A DNA stretch of 64,000 bases from Sphagnum magellanicum (taxonomy: Eukaryota > Streptophyta > Sphagnopsida > Sphagnales > Sphagnaceae): positions 7,599,390 to 7,663,389 of the forward strand of contig CM038911.1 of the NCBI GenBank assembly GCA_021904315.1. Direction: 5' to 3'. A program made the translations under genes and the position numbers. The first letter of the stretch is position 1. Every line of letters begins with the position of its first letter. Below the pieces are notes generated by a model. It saw only the letters and a list, made by a program, of their open reading frames with translations, did not search any database and was not told the origin of the DNA. Below are positions 51,430 through 63,183 of this stretch, in pieces.

Positions 51430-52540
51430 CATATGTTAAAAGATTACAAGGAAAAGTGAGAGAAACCTACAACACCCAATCTCACAAGTCCATTTTCCTT
51501 TATGTTTGAGTTTTATATGATCTATTCTAACATTTTTGTTCTTTTCAAAAATGTTAAGCATGGTGAGATGTTTTCTTGTGTTGGTAATAATTTTGTGGTT
51601 GAATGAATATTCCAATTTGAAAGTTTGGGCCTTATGATTGTTTGAAAAACTTTACAAGATATAACAAAATGTAAACGTGAATTTTCATTCATGACCTATA
51701 GTTACAAAAATCCATATTGCGAATTAATTTTAGTATGTAAAAGCTTATAACTTAAAAATTATATAAACTATTACTTGGCCTTTCCCATTTTTTCACTAGT
51801 TCAATTTGGAAGGTCACTAATTAACAACAATTGTGTTCTTCATGTAACCAATTGCTAACTAAAGAAAAAATGTTGTCAAATATCAAAATCTATATACACA
51901 TAAATTTGCAAAATATTTGTTTGTTTTATTGGCCAAATCTTATTTAAAATGAATGATAATATAATCCCCTTGTACTATTTTAATTAACTAGATTTTTTCA
52001 TATAATAAAGTTTTCCTTAAAGTCATGTTCAATCTAATTTATTTTAGGTACCTTCTTCATTTTGATACCCCTTTTTTTATTGTTATTCATAAATTAAATT
52101 TCTTTGAAAATCAAACAACAAACCTAGCATGAAATTGGTAAATTTTGTTATGATTTTCATTTAATGCAAGTATGTTGGTAGTCATCCTTTGGTTGTTTAT
52201 TTCAAAATTTGCATTGGGAAGCACATTTAGAACCAAGTTCCTTTTAGCATTTGTGCAAGTGCAAAAAATAGTTTGGTCTTAATTATAGCACCTAATGAAA
52301 CTAATTACACAACTTAAAGTTCATCTAATCATTTGACTTGTTTTGGACCATTAATGTGCAATTCCATACCTTGACTAAAATACTTTTTGAAATATTCTAA
52401 TGCATATTTTTTCATAGTCCATCATTGTTGGTGTAAACATTGAAACATCAAATGTTTTTCATTTCAAAACATTTATTTAATATTAATGTCATTTATAAAA
52501 AGCTAATAGATTAAACTTCAAAATCCCATGTCATTGAAAC
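51430..52540. other. AT-rich intergenic DNA
   Basis: No supported gene or repeat. It lies downstream of the copia remnant and could contain its decayed 3' LTR, but I could not pair it with the 5' side. Confidence 0.4.
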
Positions 52541-52659
52541 ATAGGGCATGAAAATTTTAAACACCAGTCCAATGGGGACAAATTCATTTTTGCACCACAA
52601 ATTGCGATCAAATAGGTTTGGTCATGTTGAACCTCGTGTGCATTGCAAGAACATGGAAA

Positions 52660-52920
52660 GATTGAAAGAAGCGAGCTCTTTTTGTGTTCCAAGCAAGGAG
52701 ATTGCAAGAAGGAGCTCTATCTATGAATTCTCTTTTCAATAAAACTTTCATGTTTTTCTTTGTGTTTTCCCCAAGGAGCCATGAGTTCTTATTTTGGCGA
52801 AGCTCCTTTTTTGTGTTTTTGACAACAAGGTTGTGGCAAGGAACCATGAAATCTCTTTTCAACATTTTCTTTGGTGAGATTTGTGCTTTTGACAAGGAGG
52901 TTTTGTGCATGTGTGCTTGA
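52660..52920. repeat. Weak degenerate repeat
   Basis: Segments such as TATGAATTCTCTTTTCAA (about 52722) and CATGAAATCTCTTTTCAACA (about 52845) with nearby AAGGAG and GTGTTTTTGACAA or CTTTTGACAAGGAGG patterns suggest a two-copy diverged duplication. The ORFs here are not convincing. Confidence 0.35.
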
Positions 52921-53190
52921 TTGCTATTTTTTAGTTTTTTTGTGATAATTTTTGAAAGGTTGTTGTTAAGCATTGTTGGAAATATTGTTGGAGTCGTTAG
53001 ATTTGCTTTTTTTTTTCGTTGGGAGAGATGTGTGTGTTTTTTATTTTATGTTTTTGTGTTTCAAAAGGTTTTTGAAACGAATGAAAGACAAAGGTTCTTG
53101 AAATGGTAGTAGAGAATGTTACGAGTCTCATGATAAGTTTTGACATTGGTCCTGAATACCCAACTTTCAAAATATCTCAAAACCCAACAT

Positions 53191-53285
53191 CTCAAAGGCA
53201 AGCTCAATGATGAGCCAAAGACAAGATGACCTTAATCTCAAGGCAAGCTCAATGGCAAGCCAAAGACAAGACGACCTCAAAGATA
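53191..53285. repeat. 46-bp direct tandem duplication
   Basis: CTCAAAGGCAAGCTCAATG at 53191 recurs at 53237 as CTCAAGGCAAGCTCAATGG, with AGCCAAAGACAAGA and GACCT following in both copies. It lies about 600 bp upstream of the ligase gene. Confidence 0.8.
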
Positions 53286-53459
53286 AACTTTATTATTATC
53301 AAATTACCTATTATCAAGTATTTTTAAAGCAAATGCCCTTCAAAGTTCACATATGTGAAATATATATCTTTAGCAAAGTGCATTTCACATGTGAAAGGTC
53401 CCACAACTTTTAGAAGAGCCTGATGCCATTGAAGGGCATTGGAGGCTTCAAATGTTAAG

Positions 53460-53863
53460 GCCTGACTCGCAAGTCCTCTTCTCAGAACCAACACTGCAGT
53501 GCCTACCTACGTCTTGGGATTTAAAAAGGGGGCGACCGCTGGATATAGGAGTTTTATACACCGGACAACCATGAGTGTGCGACGAGAACGAGGCTGGAAC
53601 TCATTCAACGGTCGAATTGTGGGCCGCGGCGAAATTGCCGACCGGCGTTTGCTTGAGAAGATCGTCGACGCAAAAGGCCCATTTTGTTGCGAGGTTTTGT
53701 GATGACCAGATCGCCTCAAGTTTTGTGTTGTAATTCAACAGCAATTGTGGAAATTTTCGTCCTAAGATTTGTAGCGTAAGTGAGTTTTTGTGGAATTTTT
53801 TTGTTGAAAGATTTGTATAGCAAGTGAGGTTTTTGTGTGCAAGAAGGGTATAGGGAAAGAAAG
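53460..53863 (+). promoter_or_regulatory. Promoter / 5' UTR region of LIG4
   Basis: This stretch is clearly richer in GC than the AT-rich DNA to its left and leads directly into the LIG4 start codon. It holds short ORFs on both strands, none of which resembles a known protein. I infer promoter and leader sequence from position and composition; no TATA box or transcription start can be fixed. Confidence 0.45.
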
Positions 53864-56800
53864 ATGAGCGATGACGAGACGGTGGAGTTTGCGGTGTTGT
53901 GCCGGATGTTGGACGCAGTAGCGCGGAGTAAAGCCGCAATCAAGCGAAAGCACTTGCATACGTTTCTAGAGTATGTCTACAGTTCACGTCACTACTTTGG
54001 TGCCATGCGCTTGATTCTTCCTCAACTCGACAAGGAGCGTGCCAACTATGGACTAAAAGAGGCCGTGCTCGCTAAGTTGCTGGCTGAGGCGCTAGGTTTG
54101 TCCAAAGATGCGGAGGATGCTAAAAAGCTGCAGAACTGGCGCAAAGGTGGCCAGCGGGCTGGTAGCAATGCGGGCAATTTCCCTTTTGTTGCCGCTGAGG
54201 TATGATTTTATTGTTGTCGTACTGTGTGTTATGTATTTGTTGCTCTGCTGTAATTAAGTCACATCAGTGCCAGAGTGTTGGACTTGCTTTGCAAATCATT
54301 GACCAAAGCTTTTAGTAGATTTGTGCAAAGCCTGAAATTCATGGTTTTTTTTGATCCGGGTGGAGAATACAGGTGCTCTACCGCAGGCAAAAGACGACAT
54401 CCGGTGGGCTCAAGGTCGGGGGCATCAACAGATTTCTCGACCGGTTGGCTGCGGCTCAGGATAGGTTGTGCTCTTTCAAACCCTAGCCAGTGGGAATTGC
54501 AGATTTTCAGTAAGGATTGTGCACTGTGGCGAATTATTGATGAATTATCGCTCATGTTTATTCCCTGTTCTGCTGCTCTGTAGTAAGGAGAAGACTGCAG
54601 TACTGGCAGAGCTCATCAACAGGACGAATGTGCAGGAAATGAGATGGATTATCATGATTATCTTGAAAGGTTAGTTGCAATCACCAAGGTGGAGCTCATT
54701 CATACAACTGACTAGGCAGTGGTTCTTGATTTGCTTCAGTGTTGAAACCAAACATGTTGACTGGCACTTCCAAATGTGTTTGAGCCATAGCTAACATCCC
54801 TGGGAAAAATTCTACAGAATTGAAGCTTGGAATCAGTGAGAAGACAGTCTTCAGTGTATTTCACCCTGATGCAGAGGACCTCTTCAATGTAACATGTGAC
54901 TTGAAGCTGGTGTGTGAGAAACTTTGTGACCGCAATCAGCGGTACAAGCGACAGGTGAAGACCCTGAACCCAAAATCCGAGCATCATGTTTGTACTGAGT
55001 TCACAAATGAGTATCAGTTTCTATTGCTCAGCTCACAGGGATTCTCCATGGTGGCAGGACATAGAAGTGGGGAAGGCGGTCCGACCTCAACTGGCAGCAA
55101 GGGTTGGAAATGTGGAGGAAGCCTGGAAGAAGGTAGTTTTTGCATCAACCTTTTCTAGTGCTTGCCCTGTTCTGAGCTCTAATTAAACTGTTTTGTCTCT
55201 CACAAACAAAACCTCTCTGAAAGGAGACAAATTGGAAACATCCATCACCATAAGGAATTTTGTTTTGCACTCTATTTTGCATGGCATGTTTTACAGTTGC
55301 GGGGTAAGGAAGTTGTGGTGGAGTGCAAGTTTGATGGTGATCGCATTCAAGTGCACAAGAATGGGAATGACATCCACTTTTTCTCCAGGTTTATATCTTC
55401 CAAGTTTCTGCTATGGACTTTGTTCAGGTTCAAGTATTGCACTTTGTTGTTGCCTCTATTTATCTACATAGGTTTTGCATGATTGTGTAGTAATCCATTG
55501 AATAAATGGGCTTGCCCCCTGGTTGTTTTCCCCAGCATTAATACAGTCAGTTCTGATCATCAATTGCTCTGTGCCTTTAGTTAGATGTGGACACGAAGTA
55601 GGTCATGCTAATGGAAATCTGATTGTGGGGTGTGGTTGCAGGACTTTTATTGATCATTCAGAGTTCAAAGAGGCTATAGCAGATACATTGTGTCAAAATA
55701 TTCTGCCAGAGAAGTATGTTCTCAGAGCATGCAGAGGCTGATGTCTAGATATCCAAAGTACCCACTTTGTTCTTCATCACCATCCATCAATACCTACTGG
55801 ACTTCATCTGGCCTTCAATGAACATATTTGATAGTTATGGGGAACCATGTTAGTAATAGTGAATGCTACAACCAGGTTGAAATTGTATCAGAATAACCTT
55901 AATGAAATTCTTTAGAAGCAACGAACCTCCAAAGGAACAGAAATATTGATAATGAGAGCACACATCCAGCTCTAGGAGGTCACATCTAAAGCGAAACATA
56001 GTGACACATAGATTGAGATTAATTTTGTTAAACAGAACTGGCAATTGCATTTGCAGACTTGGAAGGAGTGTTCTACAGTTGCATAAGCAGCTATGGAATG
56101 ACTGCCATAGATTTGATCAAAATCACTTGTTTTATATTGTGTTTGGATCTACAGATGCATACTGGATGGGGAGATGTTGGTCTGGGACCGATTGACCAAT
56201 CACTTTGCAGAATTTGGCTCAAATCGGGGGATTGGTGAGATCCCTCTAGCCTTTTATTTCCCTAAACTCCTTCATGCAGAGTGGTCTTTCTTCAGATGAG
56301 GGCCACATCAGGTATTGCGGTAAGTACCTGCATGACAGTCTGATACTTTTTGAGTATCACTCATAAGGATATTGTGCACTTAGTCTTGTCATGTTTGTTT
56401 TGGGTTTTCTGGAACTGACATAATGGTATCCGTCAAAGTGGAAGACAGAATATATCTATTTTTGCTGTGCAATCTCATAGATATATGATAAGTGGCTGGA
56501 TGTGTCTTTCCTGTTGTGTCCTCTCTATGTGTTGCAATCAGAGCACTGCTCTGCAAACAGAAGACTTGGGAGGGGGTATGCGTTGCTGCAAAACTATGTT
56601 CTTCAAGTTAGAAGATTTATGTTGTTTTAGATGTTTTTTGTGGAGTTGAAATTTTTTTTTTACCTCTCTTGAGCCTGATTGCCCTTTTGTTTCTGCTGTG
56701 CAGCAAAGGAGGCAAAAGATGGCTTAGACACTGGCCAGCAGGTAATGTCATCCAGACATGATTTTGTCCTGACTTGTGTGCAGGCTATGTGTGTTCCCTT

Positions 56801-59800
56801 CTTGAACATATTGTGATGATCTTTACTGATCAGTGCATAATTTTGGTTTTGGCTTGTTGTTTGCAGCTTTGTTGTATCCTCACTGAGATTCTCAGAGCAT
56901 CCCTTTTTGTACTATAGGATGGTTGTGAACTGATCAAGCAAAAGAGTCCATAACTGCACATTTCCTTCTGAGATCATGAACATTCTTGACAAAGAGAGGG
57001 AAGATGTGGCATTTGATATACTGTACAGTGGTGACAGCAGTGTCATTCACCGGCCATTAAGGGAGCGGCAGCATTTGCTTCAGAAGGCAATTCGCCCTCT
57101 GAAGGGCCGTCTTGAACTGCTCCTTCCGGAGTCAGGGGGCCTCAATGCACATCGTCCTTCTGGTAAACAGAGCATTCTGTCTTGTTTCATCTTCTTTCAT
57201 ATCACATGGTTTAGGAATTAATAACATGATATTCAGAAGCTGTTGGGCTAACTTTGTTTGTCTTCAATGTCAGCTGATATGTGCTATTCACTCAAACCAC
57301 AACCCTGACTTTAACGAAGTACTTTCAGATTTCATAACAAACCCTGTGTAATGAATTGGTCCATTCTCTGACTCCTTCTGCAGGGGAGCCACTGTGGTCA
57401 ATTTTGGCCTCCAGTGCTGAAGAAGCACAAAAGTTTTTCCAAGAAACTGTTGACAACAGGTGCAATTTTTTATCCATTCCCATAGTCATCCATTCCTCTG
57501 AGGAATTCACAATTGATAGCTGATTCAAAAATGTCCTGGCCATGTGCAAGGACTTGAGTTCTGTACTTCTGTACTGTGGTTCTCATTGGGTTTGTCATAT
57601 TGGTATTCCAGATGTCTGCATTTGACCATTACCTTTAGTTGTGCTGTTTCCCTCACCCATATATTGTGAAGAACACCAACAACTGTTTCGATCCTCTGTT
57701 GGTGTTATTGTGGTGGCATCTCTCATCTGCAGAGATGAAGGAGTGATTCTGAAGGACATGGATTCCAAATGGGAGCCAAGTGATCGCAGCACAAAATGGC
57801 TGAAGCTGAAGCCTGACTACATTCATACTGAATCTGACCTTGATGTGCTCATCATAGGTTGATATCTACAGGCTGCACTTGAAGCTTGTAATTCTAGCAC
57901 GAGTTCTCTTGCAGCCATTGTCACTTTCTAGGCCTGGCCAAATCACATGTTTTCAAGAGAATGTTTCTGGCATGCAACAATGTGCCTGTGGGCACTCACT
58001 GTAGGTGATGTTTGTTGCACAGGTGGCTATTATGGATCAGGGGGTCGTGGTGGTGAGGTCAGTTTACAGTAGAATCTATAAAAGAAGACTTTCTATCCTG
58101 AACTTTCATTACATGAGGTCATGTTGATCTATTGATTCAGAAATAACCTGAAATCTGCATCTTGGCAGGTTGCACAATTTCTGCTTGGAGTTGCTGATCG
58201 GCCCAAGGCTGGGGCCTACCCTACAAAGTTTGTGACAAGTTTCTAGCTTGCTTTTCACTAGCACATGTAACACTCCTGCCATCATGCTGAACAATTCTGA
58301 AACTGGACATTGATGATAGTTGGATGGATGCAGATTTTACTCCTTCTGCAAAGTGGGATCAGGTCTCTCTGGGAATGAGTCTGAGCATTTGGTGAACAAG
58401 CTTAAACCTTATTTCAGGTTGGATTTGTTAAATTTGAAGCCTTCCATTCATGCTTCTACCTTGATCAAAACTCAACCTGCTATATAATTCACATTTCACT
58501 TTTACTCTGCATGTTCCTGGACATGTGTTCCTCATTTTCTGATTGTATTGCTTAAGTGCAGGCAGAATGAGAAGAACAGTAAGCCACCTAGTTTCTATGT
58601 GGTGACAAACAGTGCAAAGGAGCGTCCGGATGTGTGGATTGATCAGCCTGACAAGTGGGTTATCTTCTTCATCTTTCTCATTTTTGATTCTGGATTTTCT
58701 GAGATAACAGTTTGTTCTCAATATTCACCCATGATATGAACATGCGTGGTGATGCCATAGGCATGCTTGTCACCTATTTCTCAGTACCACAACCCCCACC
58801 CCAAACAAAAACAGAAGAGTTTGATTTCCTTGTTTTGGGATGTGGTGCTCTGTAAACCTCTTGCTTAAATCCATTCCAATCCAACAAAAGCGAAAGAAAA
58901 TAGACCCTAAACACTCATGATTGTGAGGTTGGAGCATCATGACTCTGGAATATTGGACATCATTGCTGCTAATTTCCCAATTTAAACCTCCAGAAAATAG
59001 TATGTCGTTGCCACTAAGAGCTGAGGGGGTAAAATGGGGAAAACTGACTTAACCCATCACATGGTTCTTTGTGACTGATGGAAAACAACATCCCCCTCAA
59101 TCCAATATATTTAGATTTTGACCAGTTTCTTGTGCATCTGTTGATTGGGTGTTCATATTATCTTCTGCAGGTCTGTTGTCCTGCAAATTACAAGTGACAT
59201 ACGCACAATCCGGTCAGAGGTTAGTGCCCTCATTCTACTCTTCCCTTGCTCTCTTGAACATCAGCAGCATGAGAATGGACTGACTGCATTGAGTTGTTGT
59301 CTACGAGCTTGTAATGCAGGTGTTTGCAGCACCATATAGCTTACGCTTTCCAAGGGTTCAAAGAGTGCGGTACGACAAGCCTTGGTATGACTGCCTTGAC
59401 ATTCAAAGTGAGACCTCTCTGCAACTCACCAGTCAATGAAATCCCGTTGTTCCATCCATTAGGCTTGTAGCAAGCTGACTATAGCTATTTCACTATATTT
59501 TAGTTTTCTGATAGTTCAGCAAGTCTCTAGGGACCTTCTGGAAAACCAGAATAGCAGTGAATAGCAGTGGGAATAAATGTCAAATCAGAAGTTCATATCT
59601 GTGCAAAAATATTGTATCTGCTTATACAAGTGGATAACTCATTATCTGACAGAAACTCATTCGAAATTGCAGCTTTGGTAGAGACAGTCCATTCTAGAGA
59701 TCTGATTGTTGGGAAACCTGAAGTTGGTAACCTTCCCAAGGGCAGAGCTAAGAAGGCAATGCAAGTGAAGCCTGAAATCCTGCAATTACTGGTTCCCGCA

Positions 59801-62800
59801 CATATGATGGTTACAGATGTGTCACATGTCAAGCAAGCCACTCTTGTTTTCAAAGGATTGATATTCTGTATCCTTCAGAACACCTGTGACTATCTTTTGT
59901 ATATAAGTAGTTTTCTGTTTCCCATTTAACATGATAATTGCTTTGCTGGTGATTCAACTTCTCAAGGATTCTATGTTTAGGATTGATGCAGAAAACAAGT
60001 TGCCCTATCCTGACTATGGTGGACCAGATTTTATAAACACGTCACTGGAATATTCAATTGGAGAGCTGCACAAATTGGTGGTTGAAAACGGGGGCACATT
60101 CTCCATGAACTTAAGCAAAGCTGTGACACATGCCATCGCTTCTCAAAAGAAGGGTAGGAATGTTTTCTTTCGTGTTTGTATGTGCCTGATATCTTGTTGA
60201 GTTTTTTATGTTTTGATCTCAATTGTATTCAGTGATTGAGATGTGCTTAGTGCTTTCTGACCAATTTGACTGAGTTCTGCTGTGGAATGCAGGCATCAAA
60301 TATCAAGCAGCAGCTAACACTGGTGATGTTATTCGTGATTCATGGTTTTTGGAGTGCATTGCCAGGAAGGCCCTTCTGCCTTTGGCACCCAAGTATGTTA
60401 TTGTCCTTAGAATCTCTTGGTGTCATTAGGGGTAGTCATTGGTAAATGACTCTTCTTCATTCAAGTGAATTCCTTTTTGGTTGCACACTGTTGTACTATT
60501 TGGCATGGATTATTCAATGATTGTTGTCTGTATCAACAGGTACTACTTACACATGTCGAAGGCCACAACGGAGAAGATGAAGGATGACATTGATGAGTTT
60601 GGGGATTTCTACTTTGTTGATGTTGATATGTCAGACATGAAACAGGTATATGTCACTGCACATTGTCTAGTTCAGCATATCTTGCTGCCCATGTACAGAA
60701 AGGGTGGCAGGCAGAGTAGAACTAGAGATAGCACGGAATAGGGGAATGTATTCTCTGAAACCGTGTGCAGACATGCTATAAGTACAAATTTCACAGATTT
60801 CTTTTGCAAGAAGGTGACTGTCTAGTTCCAGTTTGTTAGGGCTGTCACCATATACCACACCAGAAATGTCAGAGCTGGAGAGGTGAAAGAGATTTGCAAA
60901 TCCTGGAATCTAAAGAAGGGGAACTATGGTTTTGCAGCTATTTGAGAACATGGATGTTAACAAACAGGCACCTAATATGGAAGAGGTGAAGCAGTACAGA
61001 GAGAAGTATTGCCCCACACCCACCTGGTGCCACTTCAGTAGTTGCAATATCTATTTTCACCATCCTCTCCACTCCATGTGAGTTTCCAAACCATCACTTG
61101 TCTTCAAAGTTCATCATAATTGCATAGGTTTTCCATTTGCCCAGGTCCTCAAGTTGAACTTGTCACATGGCTGTAACTCATACACTTGCTGGTTTCCATG
61201 CAGCAATCCAGACACACAAGTGGTAGCTGCAATTACATTGAGAAGACTAGCATTGGAGGTGTTGATGTATGAAGGTTCAGTTTCCAAGACAATGGATCAG
61301 TCTGTAACACATGTGGTGGTCTACACTGCTCCAGAATCCCCTGTACCATATAAGACATTATTACAAAGGCTAGTACCCAACTTTATGTTGCTTGTTTGGT
61401 TCCTGGGTACTGTGAACTGCCCAATACATTTGAAAAAAAGTTTCACAATTTGTAAAATCTTAGCTTGTTTGCACCGAAGGAATTTTTTTTTGGCTGCCTT
61501 TGGACTGCTGTGACATGTGTAGGTACTGATATTGATAGAGTTGGTACTGATGGAGTGTTTTGGCACAGCTTTACTGCTAGAGAAAGGAAGCTGTTGAAGT
61601 CAAGCTCAATCAACATCGTTAGTCATTGTTGGATAGAAGATGCTCTGAGCAGCAACAGCCATCCAGAATCAGACTATGATCTCAGGTTTGTGTTACCTTC
61701 TGTTACATTATTGTGAGCAGGAACAGCTGTACCTTGAACTGCCACTAATTCAGGTTAGAACATTGATACAACTTGCAAATGCACCTTCTGGAATGCCTCC
61801 TGTCACATGGAGCCCCTAGAGTTATGAATCACATGGTTTTTGTCATTGTTAGTCTTCTGAAATGTAACGCACTGCCACAGGGATGGATTGGTTCTGGAGG
61901 AAGCAGAGGAAGAGGAAGAGGTTCCAGCAACCACATCCATACAGGTGCTTGATGAGGATGTAGAAGCAGCAGCAGCAGCAGCAAGGCCTGAGGGTATTGA
62001 GAAAGGATTGTTGAAAATGGGGCATGCCAGAAAATCACCTGAGGAGAAGATGGTAACAAAGCTAATGCCAACATCAAAGATCAAAGAAAGTAACAAGATG
62101 CTGAAGAAAAGACGATTGAGGAGAGGAGAACACCAGGGCATTGATCAGGGGGACTCATCATCTGAGAGTGAGGAGATTGTCCCCAAACGCCGTCTCAAGC
62201 TGGATGCAGCCTCAAAGCAGTCCGGCAAAGTCCAACCAGCACCAAAGCTTGCTCCAAGACCAAGTTCAACCAGAGCAGCCCAGATTAGGCTTTTGAAAAG
62301 GTATGATCATTTTAGATGATGACCCTTGGTTTAGTGTCTATCTGCTTCATAGGTGCCACAGTTTGTGCCATCCTTGACATGCAGAGGGCAATAGTGCTGT
62401 GGACCCTAGTTGGAGTTTACATGAACAAAGGATTCTGCTTGACTATTCTCTATCAAGTCAGGCATTGAAGGTTTGGAAGGCAATGGTGAGCACCAATGGC
62501 AAAGCTGACAGTTGCGTTTACCTTGCAGCACTTCTCATGGCTGATCTTGCAATGATGTTGTTAACAGGAATCCTACTACAGCTACAGACTGGTGTGAAGA
62601 GCAACAGAAGTGTAATGATGAGGGAGAAGAGGTGAAGCTAAGTAAGAATAATGACAAGCAAGAAGGGGAAAGGCCAAGTTCTGAAAGTGGTACTGCCCCT
62701 GGAGAAGAGGTGGTGCAAAGTGGAGAAAGCTGCAGTATTGATGGAGAAGTGGGGATTCAAAAGGTGGAGAGGGATGGAGACAAAAGAGTTCAAAGTTCTG

Positions 62801-63183
62801 TAGATGAAATGCTCAGTGATTTGTTCCCTTCATACTTTGTATCACGAAGACCTACCCTTGAATCAATACCAGAACACAAGGATGAACTGTTGCGAACACC
62901 ACTGTCCTTATCAACACTACCCTTCCAGAGTTTCCCCAGAGATCCCCTCAAACTGTCACAAAGTGGGGATGCTGCCAATCTTCTTCCCCTCGAGACAAAG
63001 CTTAACTCATCTTTGGCAGACAGAGATGTGTCTTTTCAAAATAATGCAGCAGCATCACAGGAGAAGTCAACTATAGAGGAGACGGTTATGCCAACAATTC
63101 TGCTAAGGCCAGGTGATTCCAGTGAAAAGAAGCAGAAGGTGAGCTACAAGGACTTGGTCAATCAGATGCTTAATTTTGATTAA
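53864..63183 (+). CDS. LIG4: DNA ligase IV (ATP-dependent, non-homologous end joining), 28 exons
   Basis: Nuclear ATP-dependent ligase that, in the known family, seals double-strand breaks with XRCC4. Exons inferred from splice signals, frame and the plant LIG4 family: 53864-54199, 54373-54464, 54584-54669, 54818-54954, 55058-55132, 55297-55388, 55642-55713, 56155-56234, 56704-56741, 56867-56873, 57004-57162, 57384-57459, 57733-57857, 58023-58057, 58169-58227, 58334-58417, 58562-58654, 59171-59219, 59320-59407, 59673-59867, 60028-60153, 60293-60392, 60540-60645, 60938-61077, 61204-61406, 61523-61685, 61881-62300, 62568-63183. All phases close to 1283 aa, near the usual plant length. N-terminal DNA-binding domain; motif I ECKFDGDR with catalytic Lys about 253; EGVILK about 419-424; KWLKLK about 438-443; two BRCT domains about 640-740 and 800-930; then a long charged tail ending in a conserved-looking YKDLVNQML segment. 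The start is the first in-frame ATG. The donor at 61406 is the least certain junction. Confidence 0.93.
56867..57003 (+). other. LIG4: 7-nt microexon and following U12-type intron in LIG4
   Basis: After the exon ending at 56741 in phase 0, the conserved Leu-Cys-Tyr before VAFDILY can only be supplied by CTTTGTT at 56867-56873. It follows a good pyrimidine-rich acceptor ending TTTGCAG. The next intron begins GTATCCTC, close to the minor-spliceosome donor consensus, and ends ...GGGAAG at 57003. A TTCTTGAC-like branch site lies about 14 nt before the acceptor. The exon at 57004 supplies the last two bases of the Tyr codon. The splice model is inferred; the sequence signals are seen. Confidence 0.72.
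59868..60027 (+). other. LIG4: Second U12-type intron in LIG4, inside BRCT1
   Basis: The donor reads GTATCCTT, an exact minor-class motif. The acceptor is GGACCAG at 60027, and a TATCCTGACT branch-like motif places its A about 13 nt upstream. Splicing here joins GLIF to a Tyr codon and [17 protein letters not shown], which fits the plant LIG4 BRCT1 strand-helix order. Reading through the donor instead reaches a stop, and nearer acceptors in the right phase give a stop codon. Confidence 0.78.

Noticed and set aside
53499..53719. Arg-rich ORFs on both strands just upstream of LIG4
   Set aside because: No recognisable domain; position and composition fit promoter or leader sequence.
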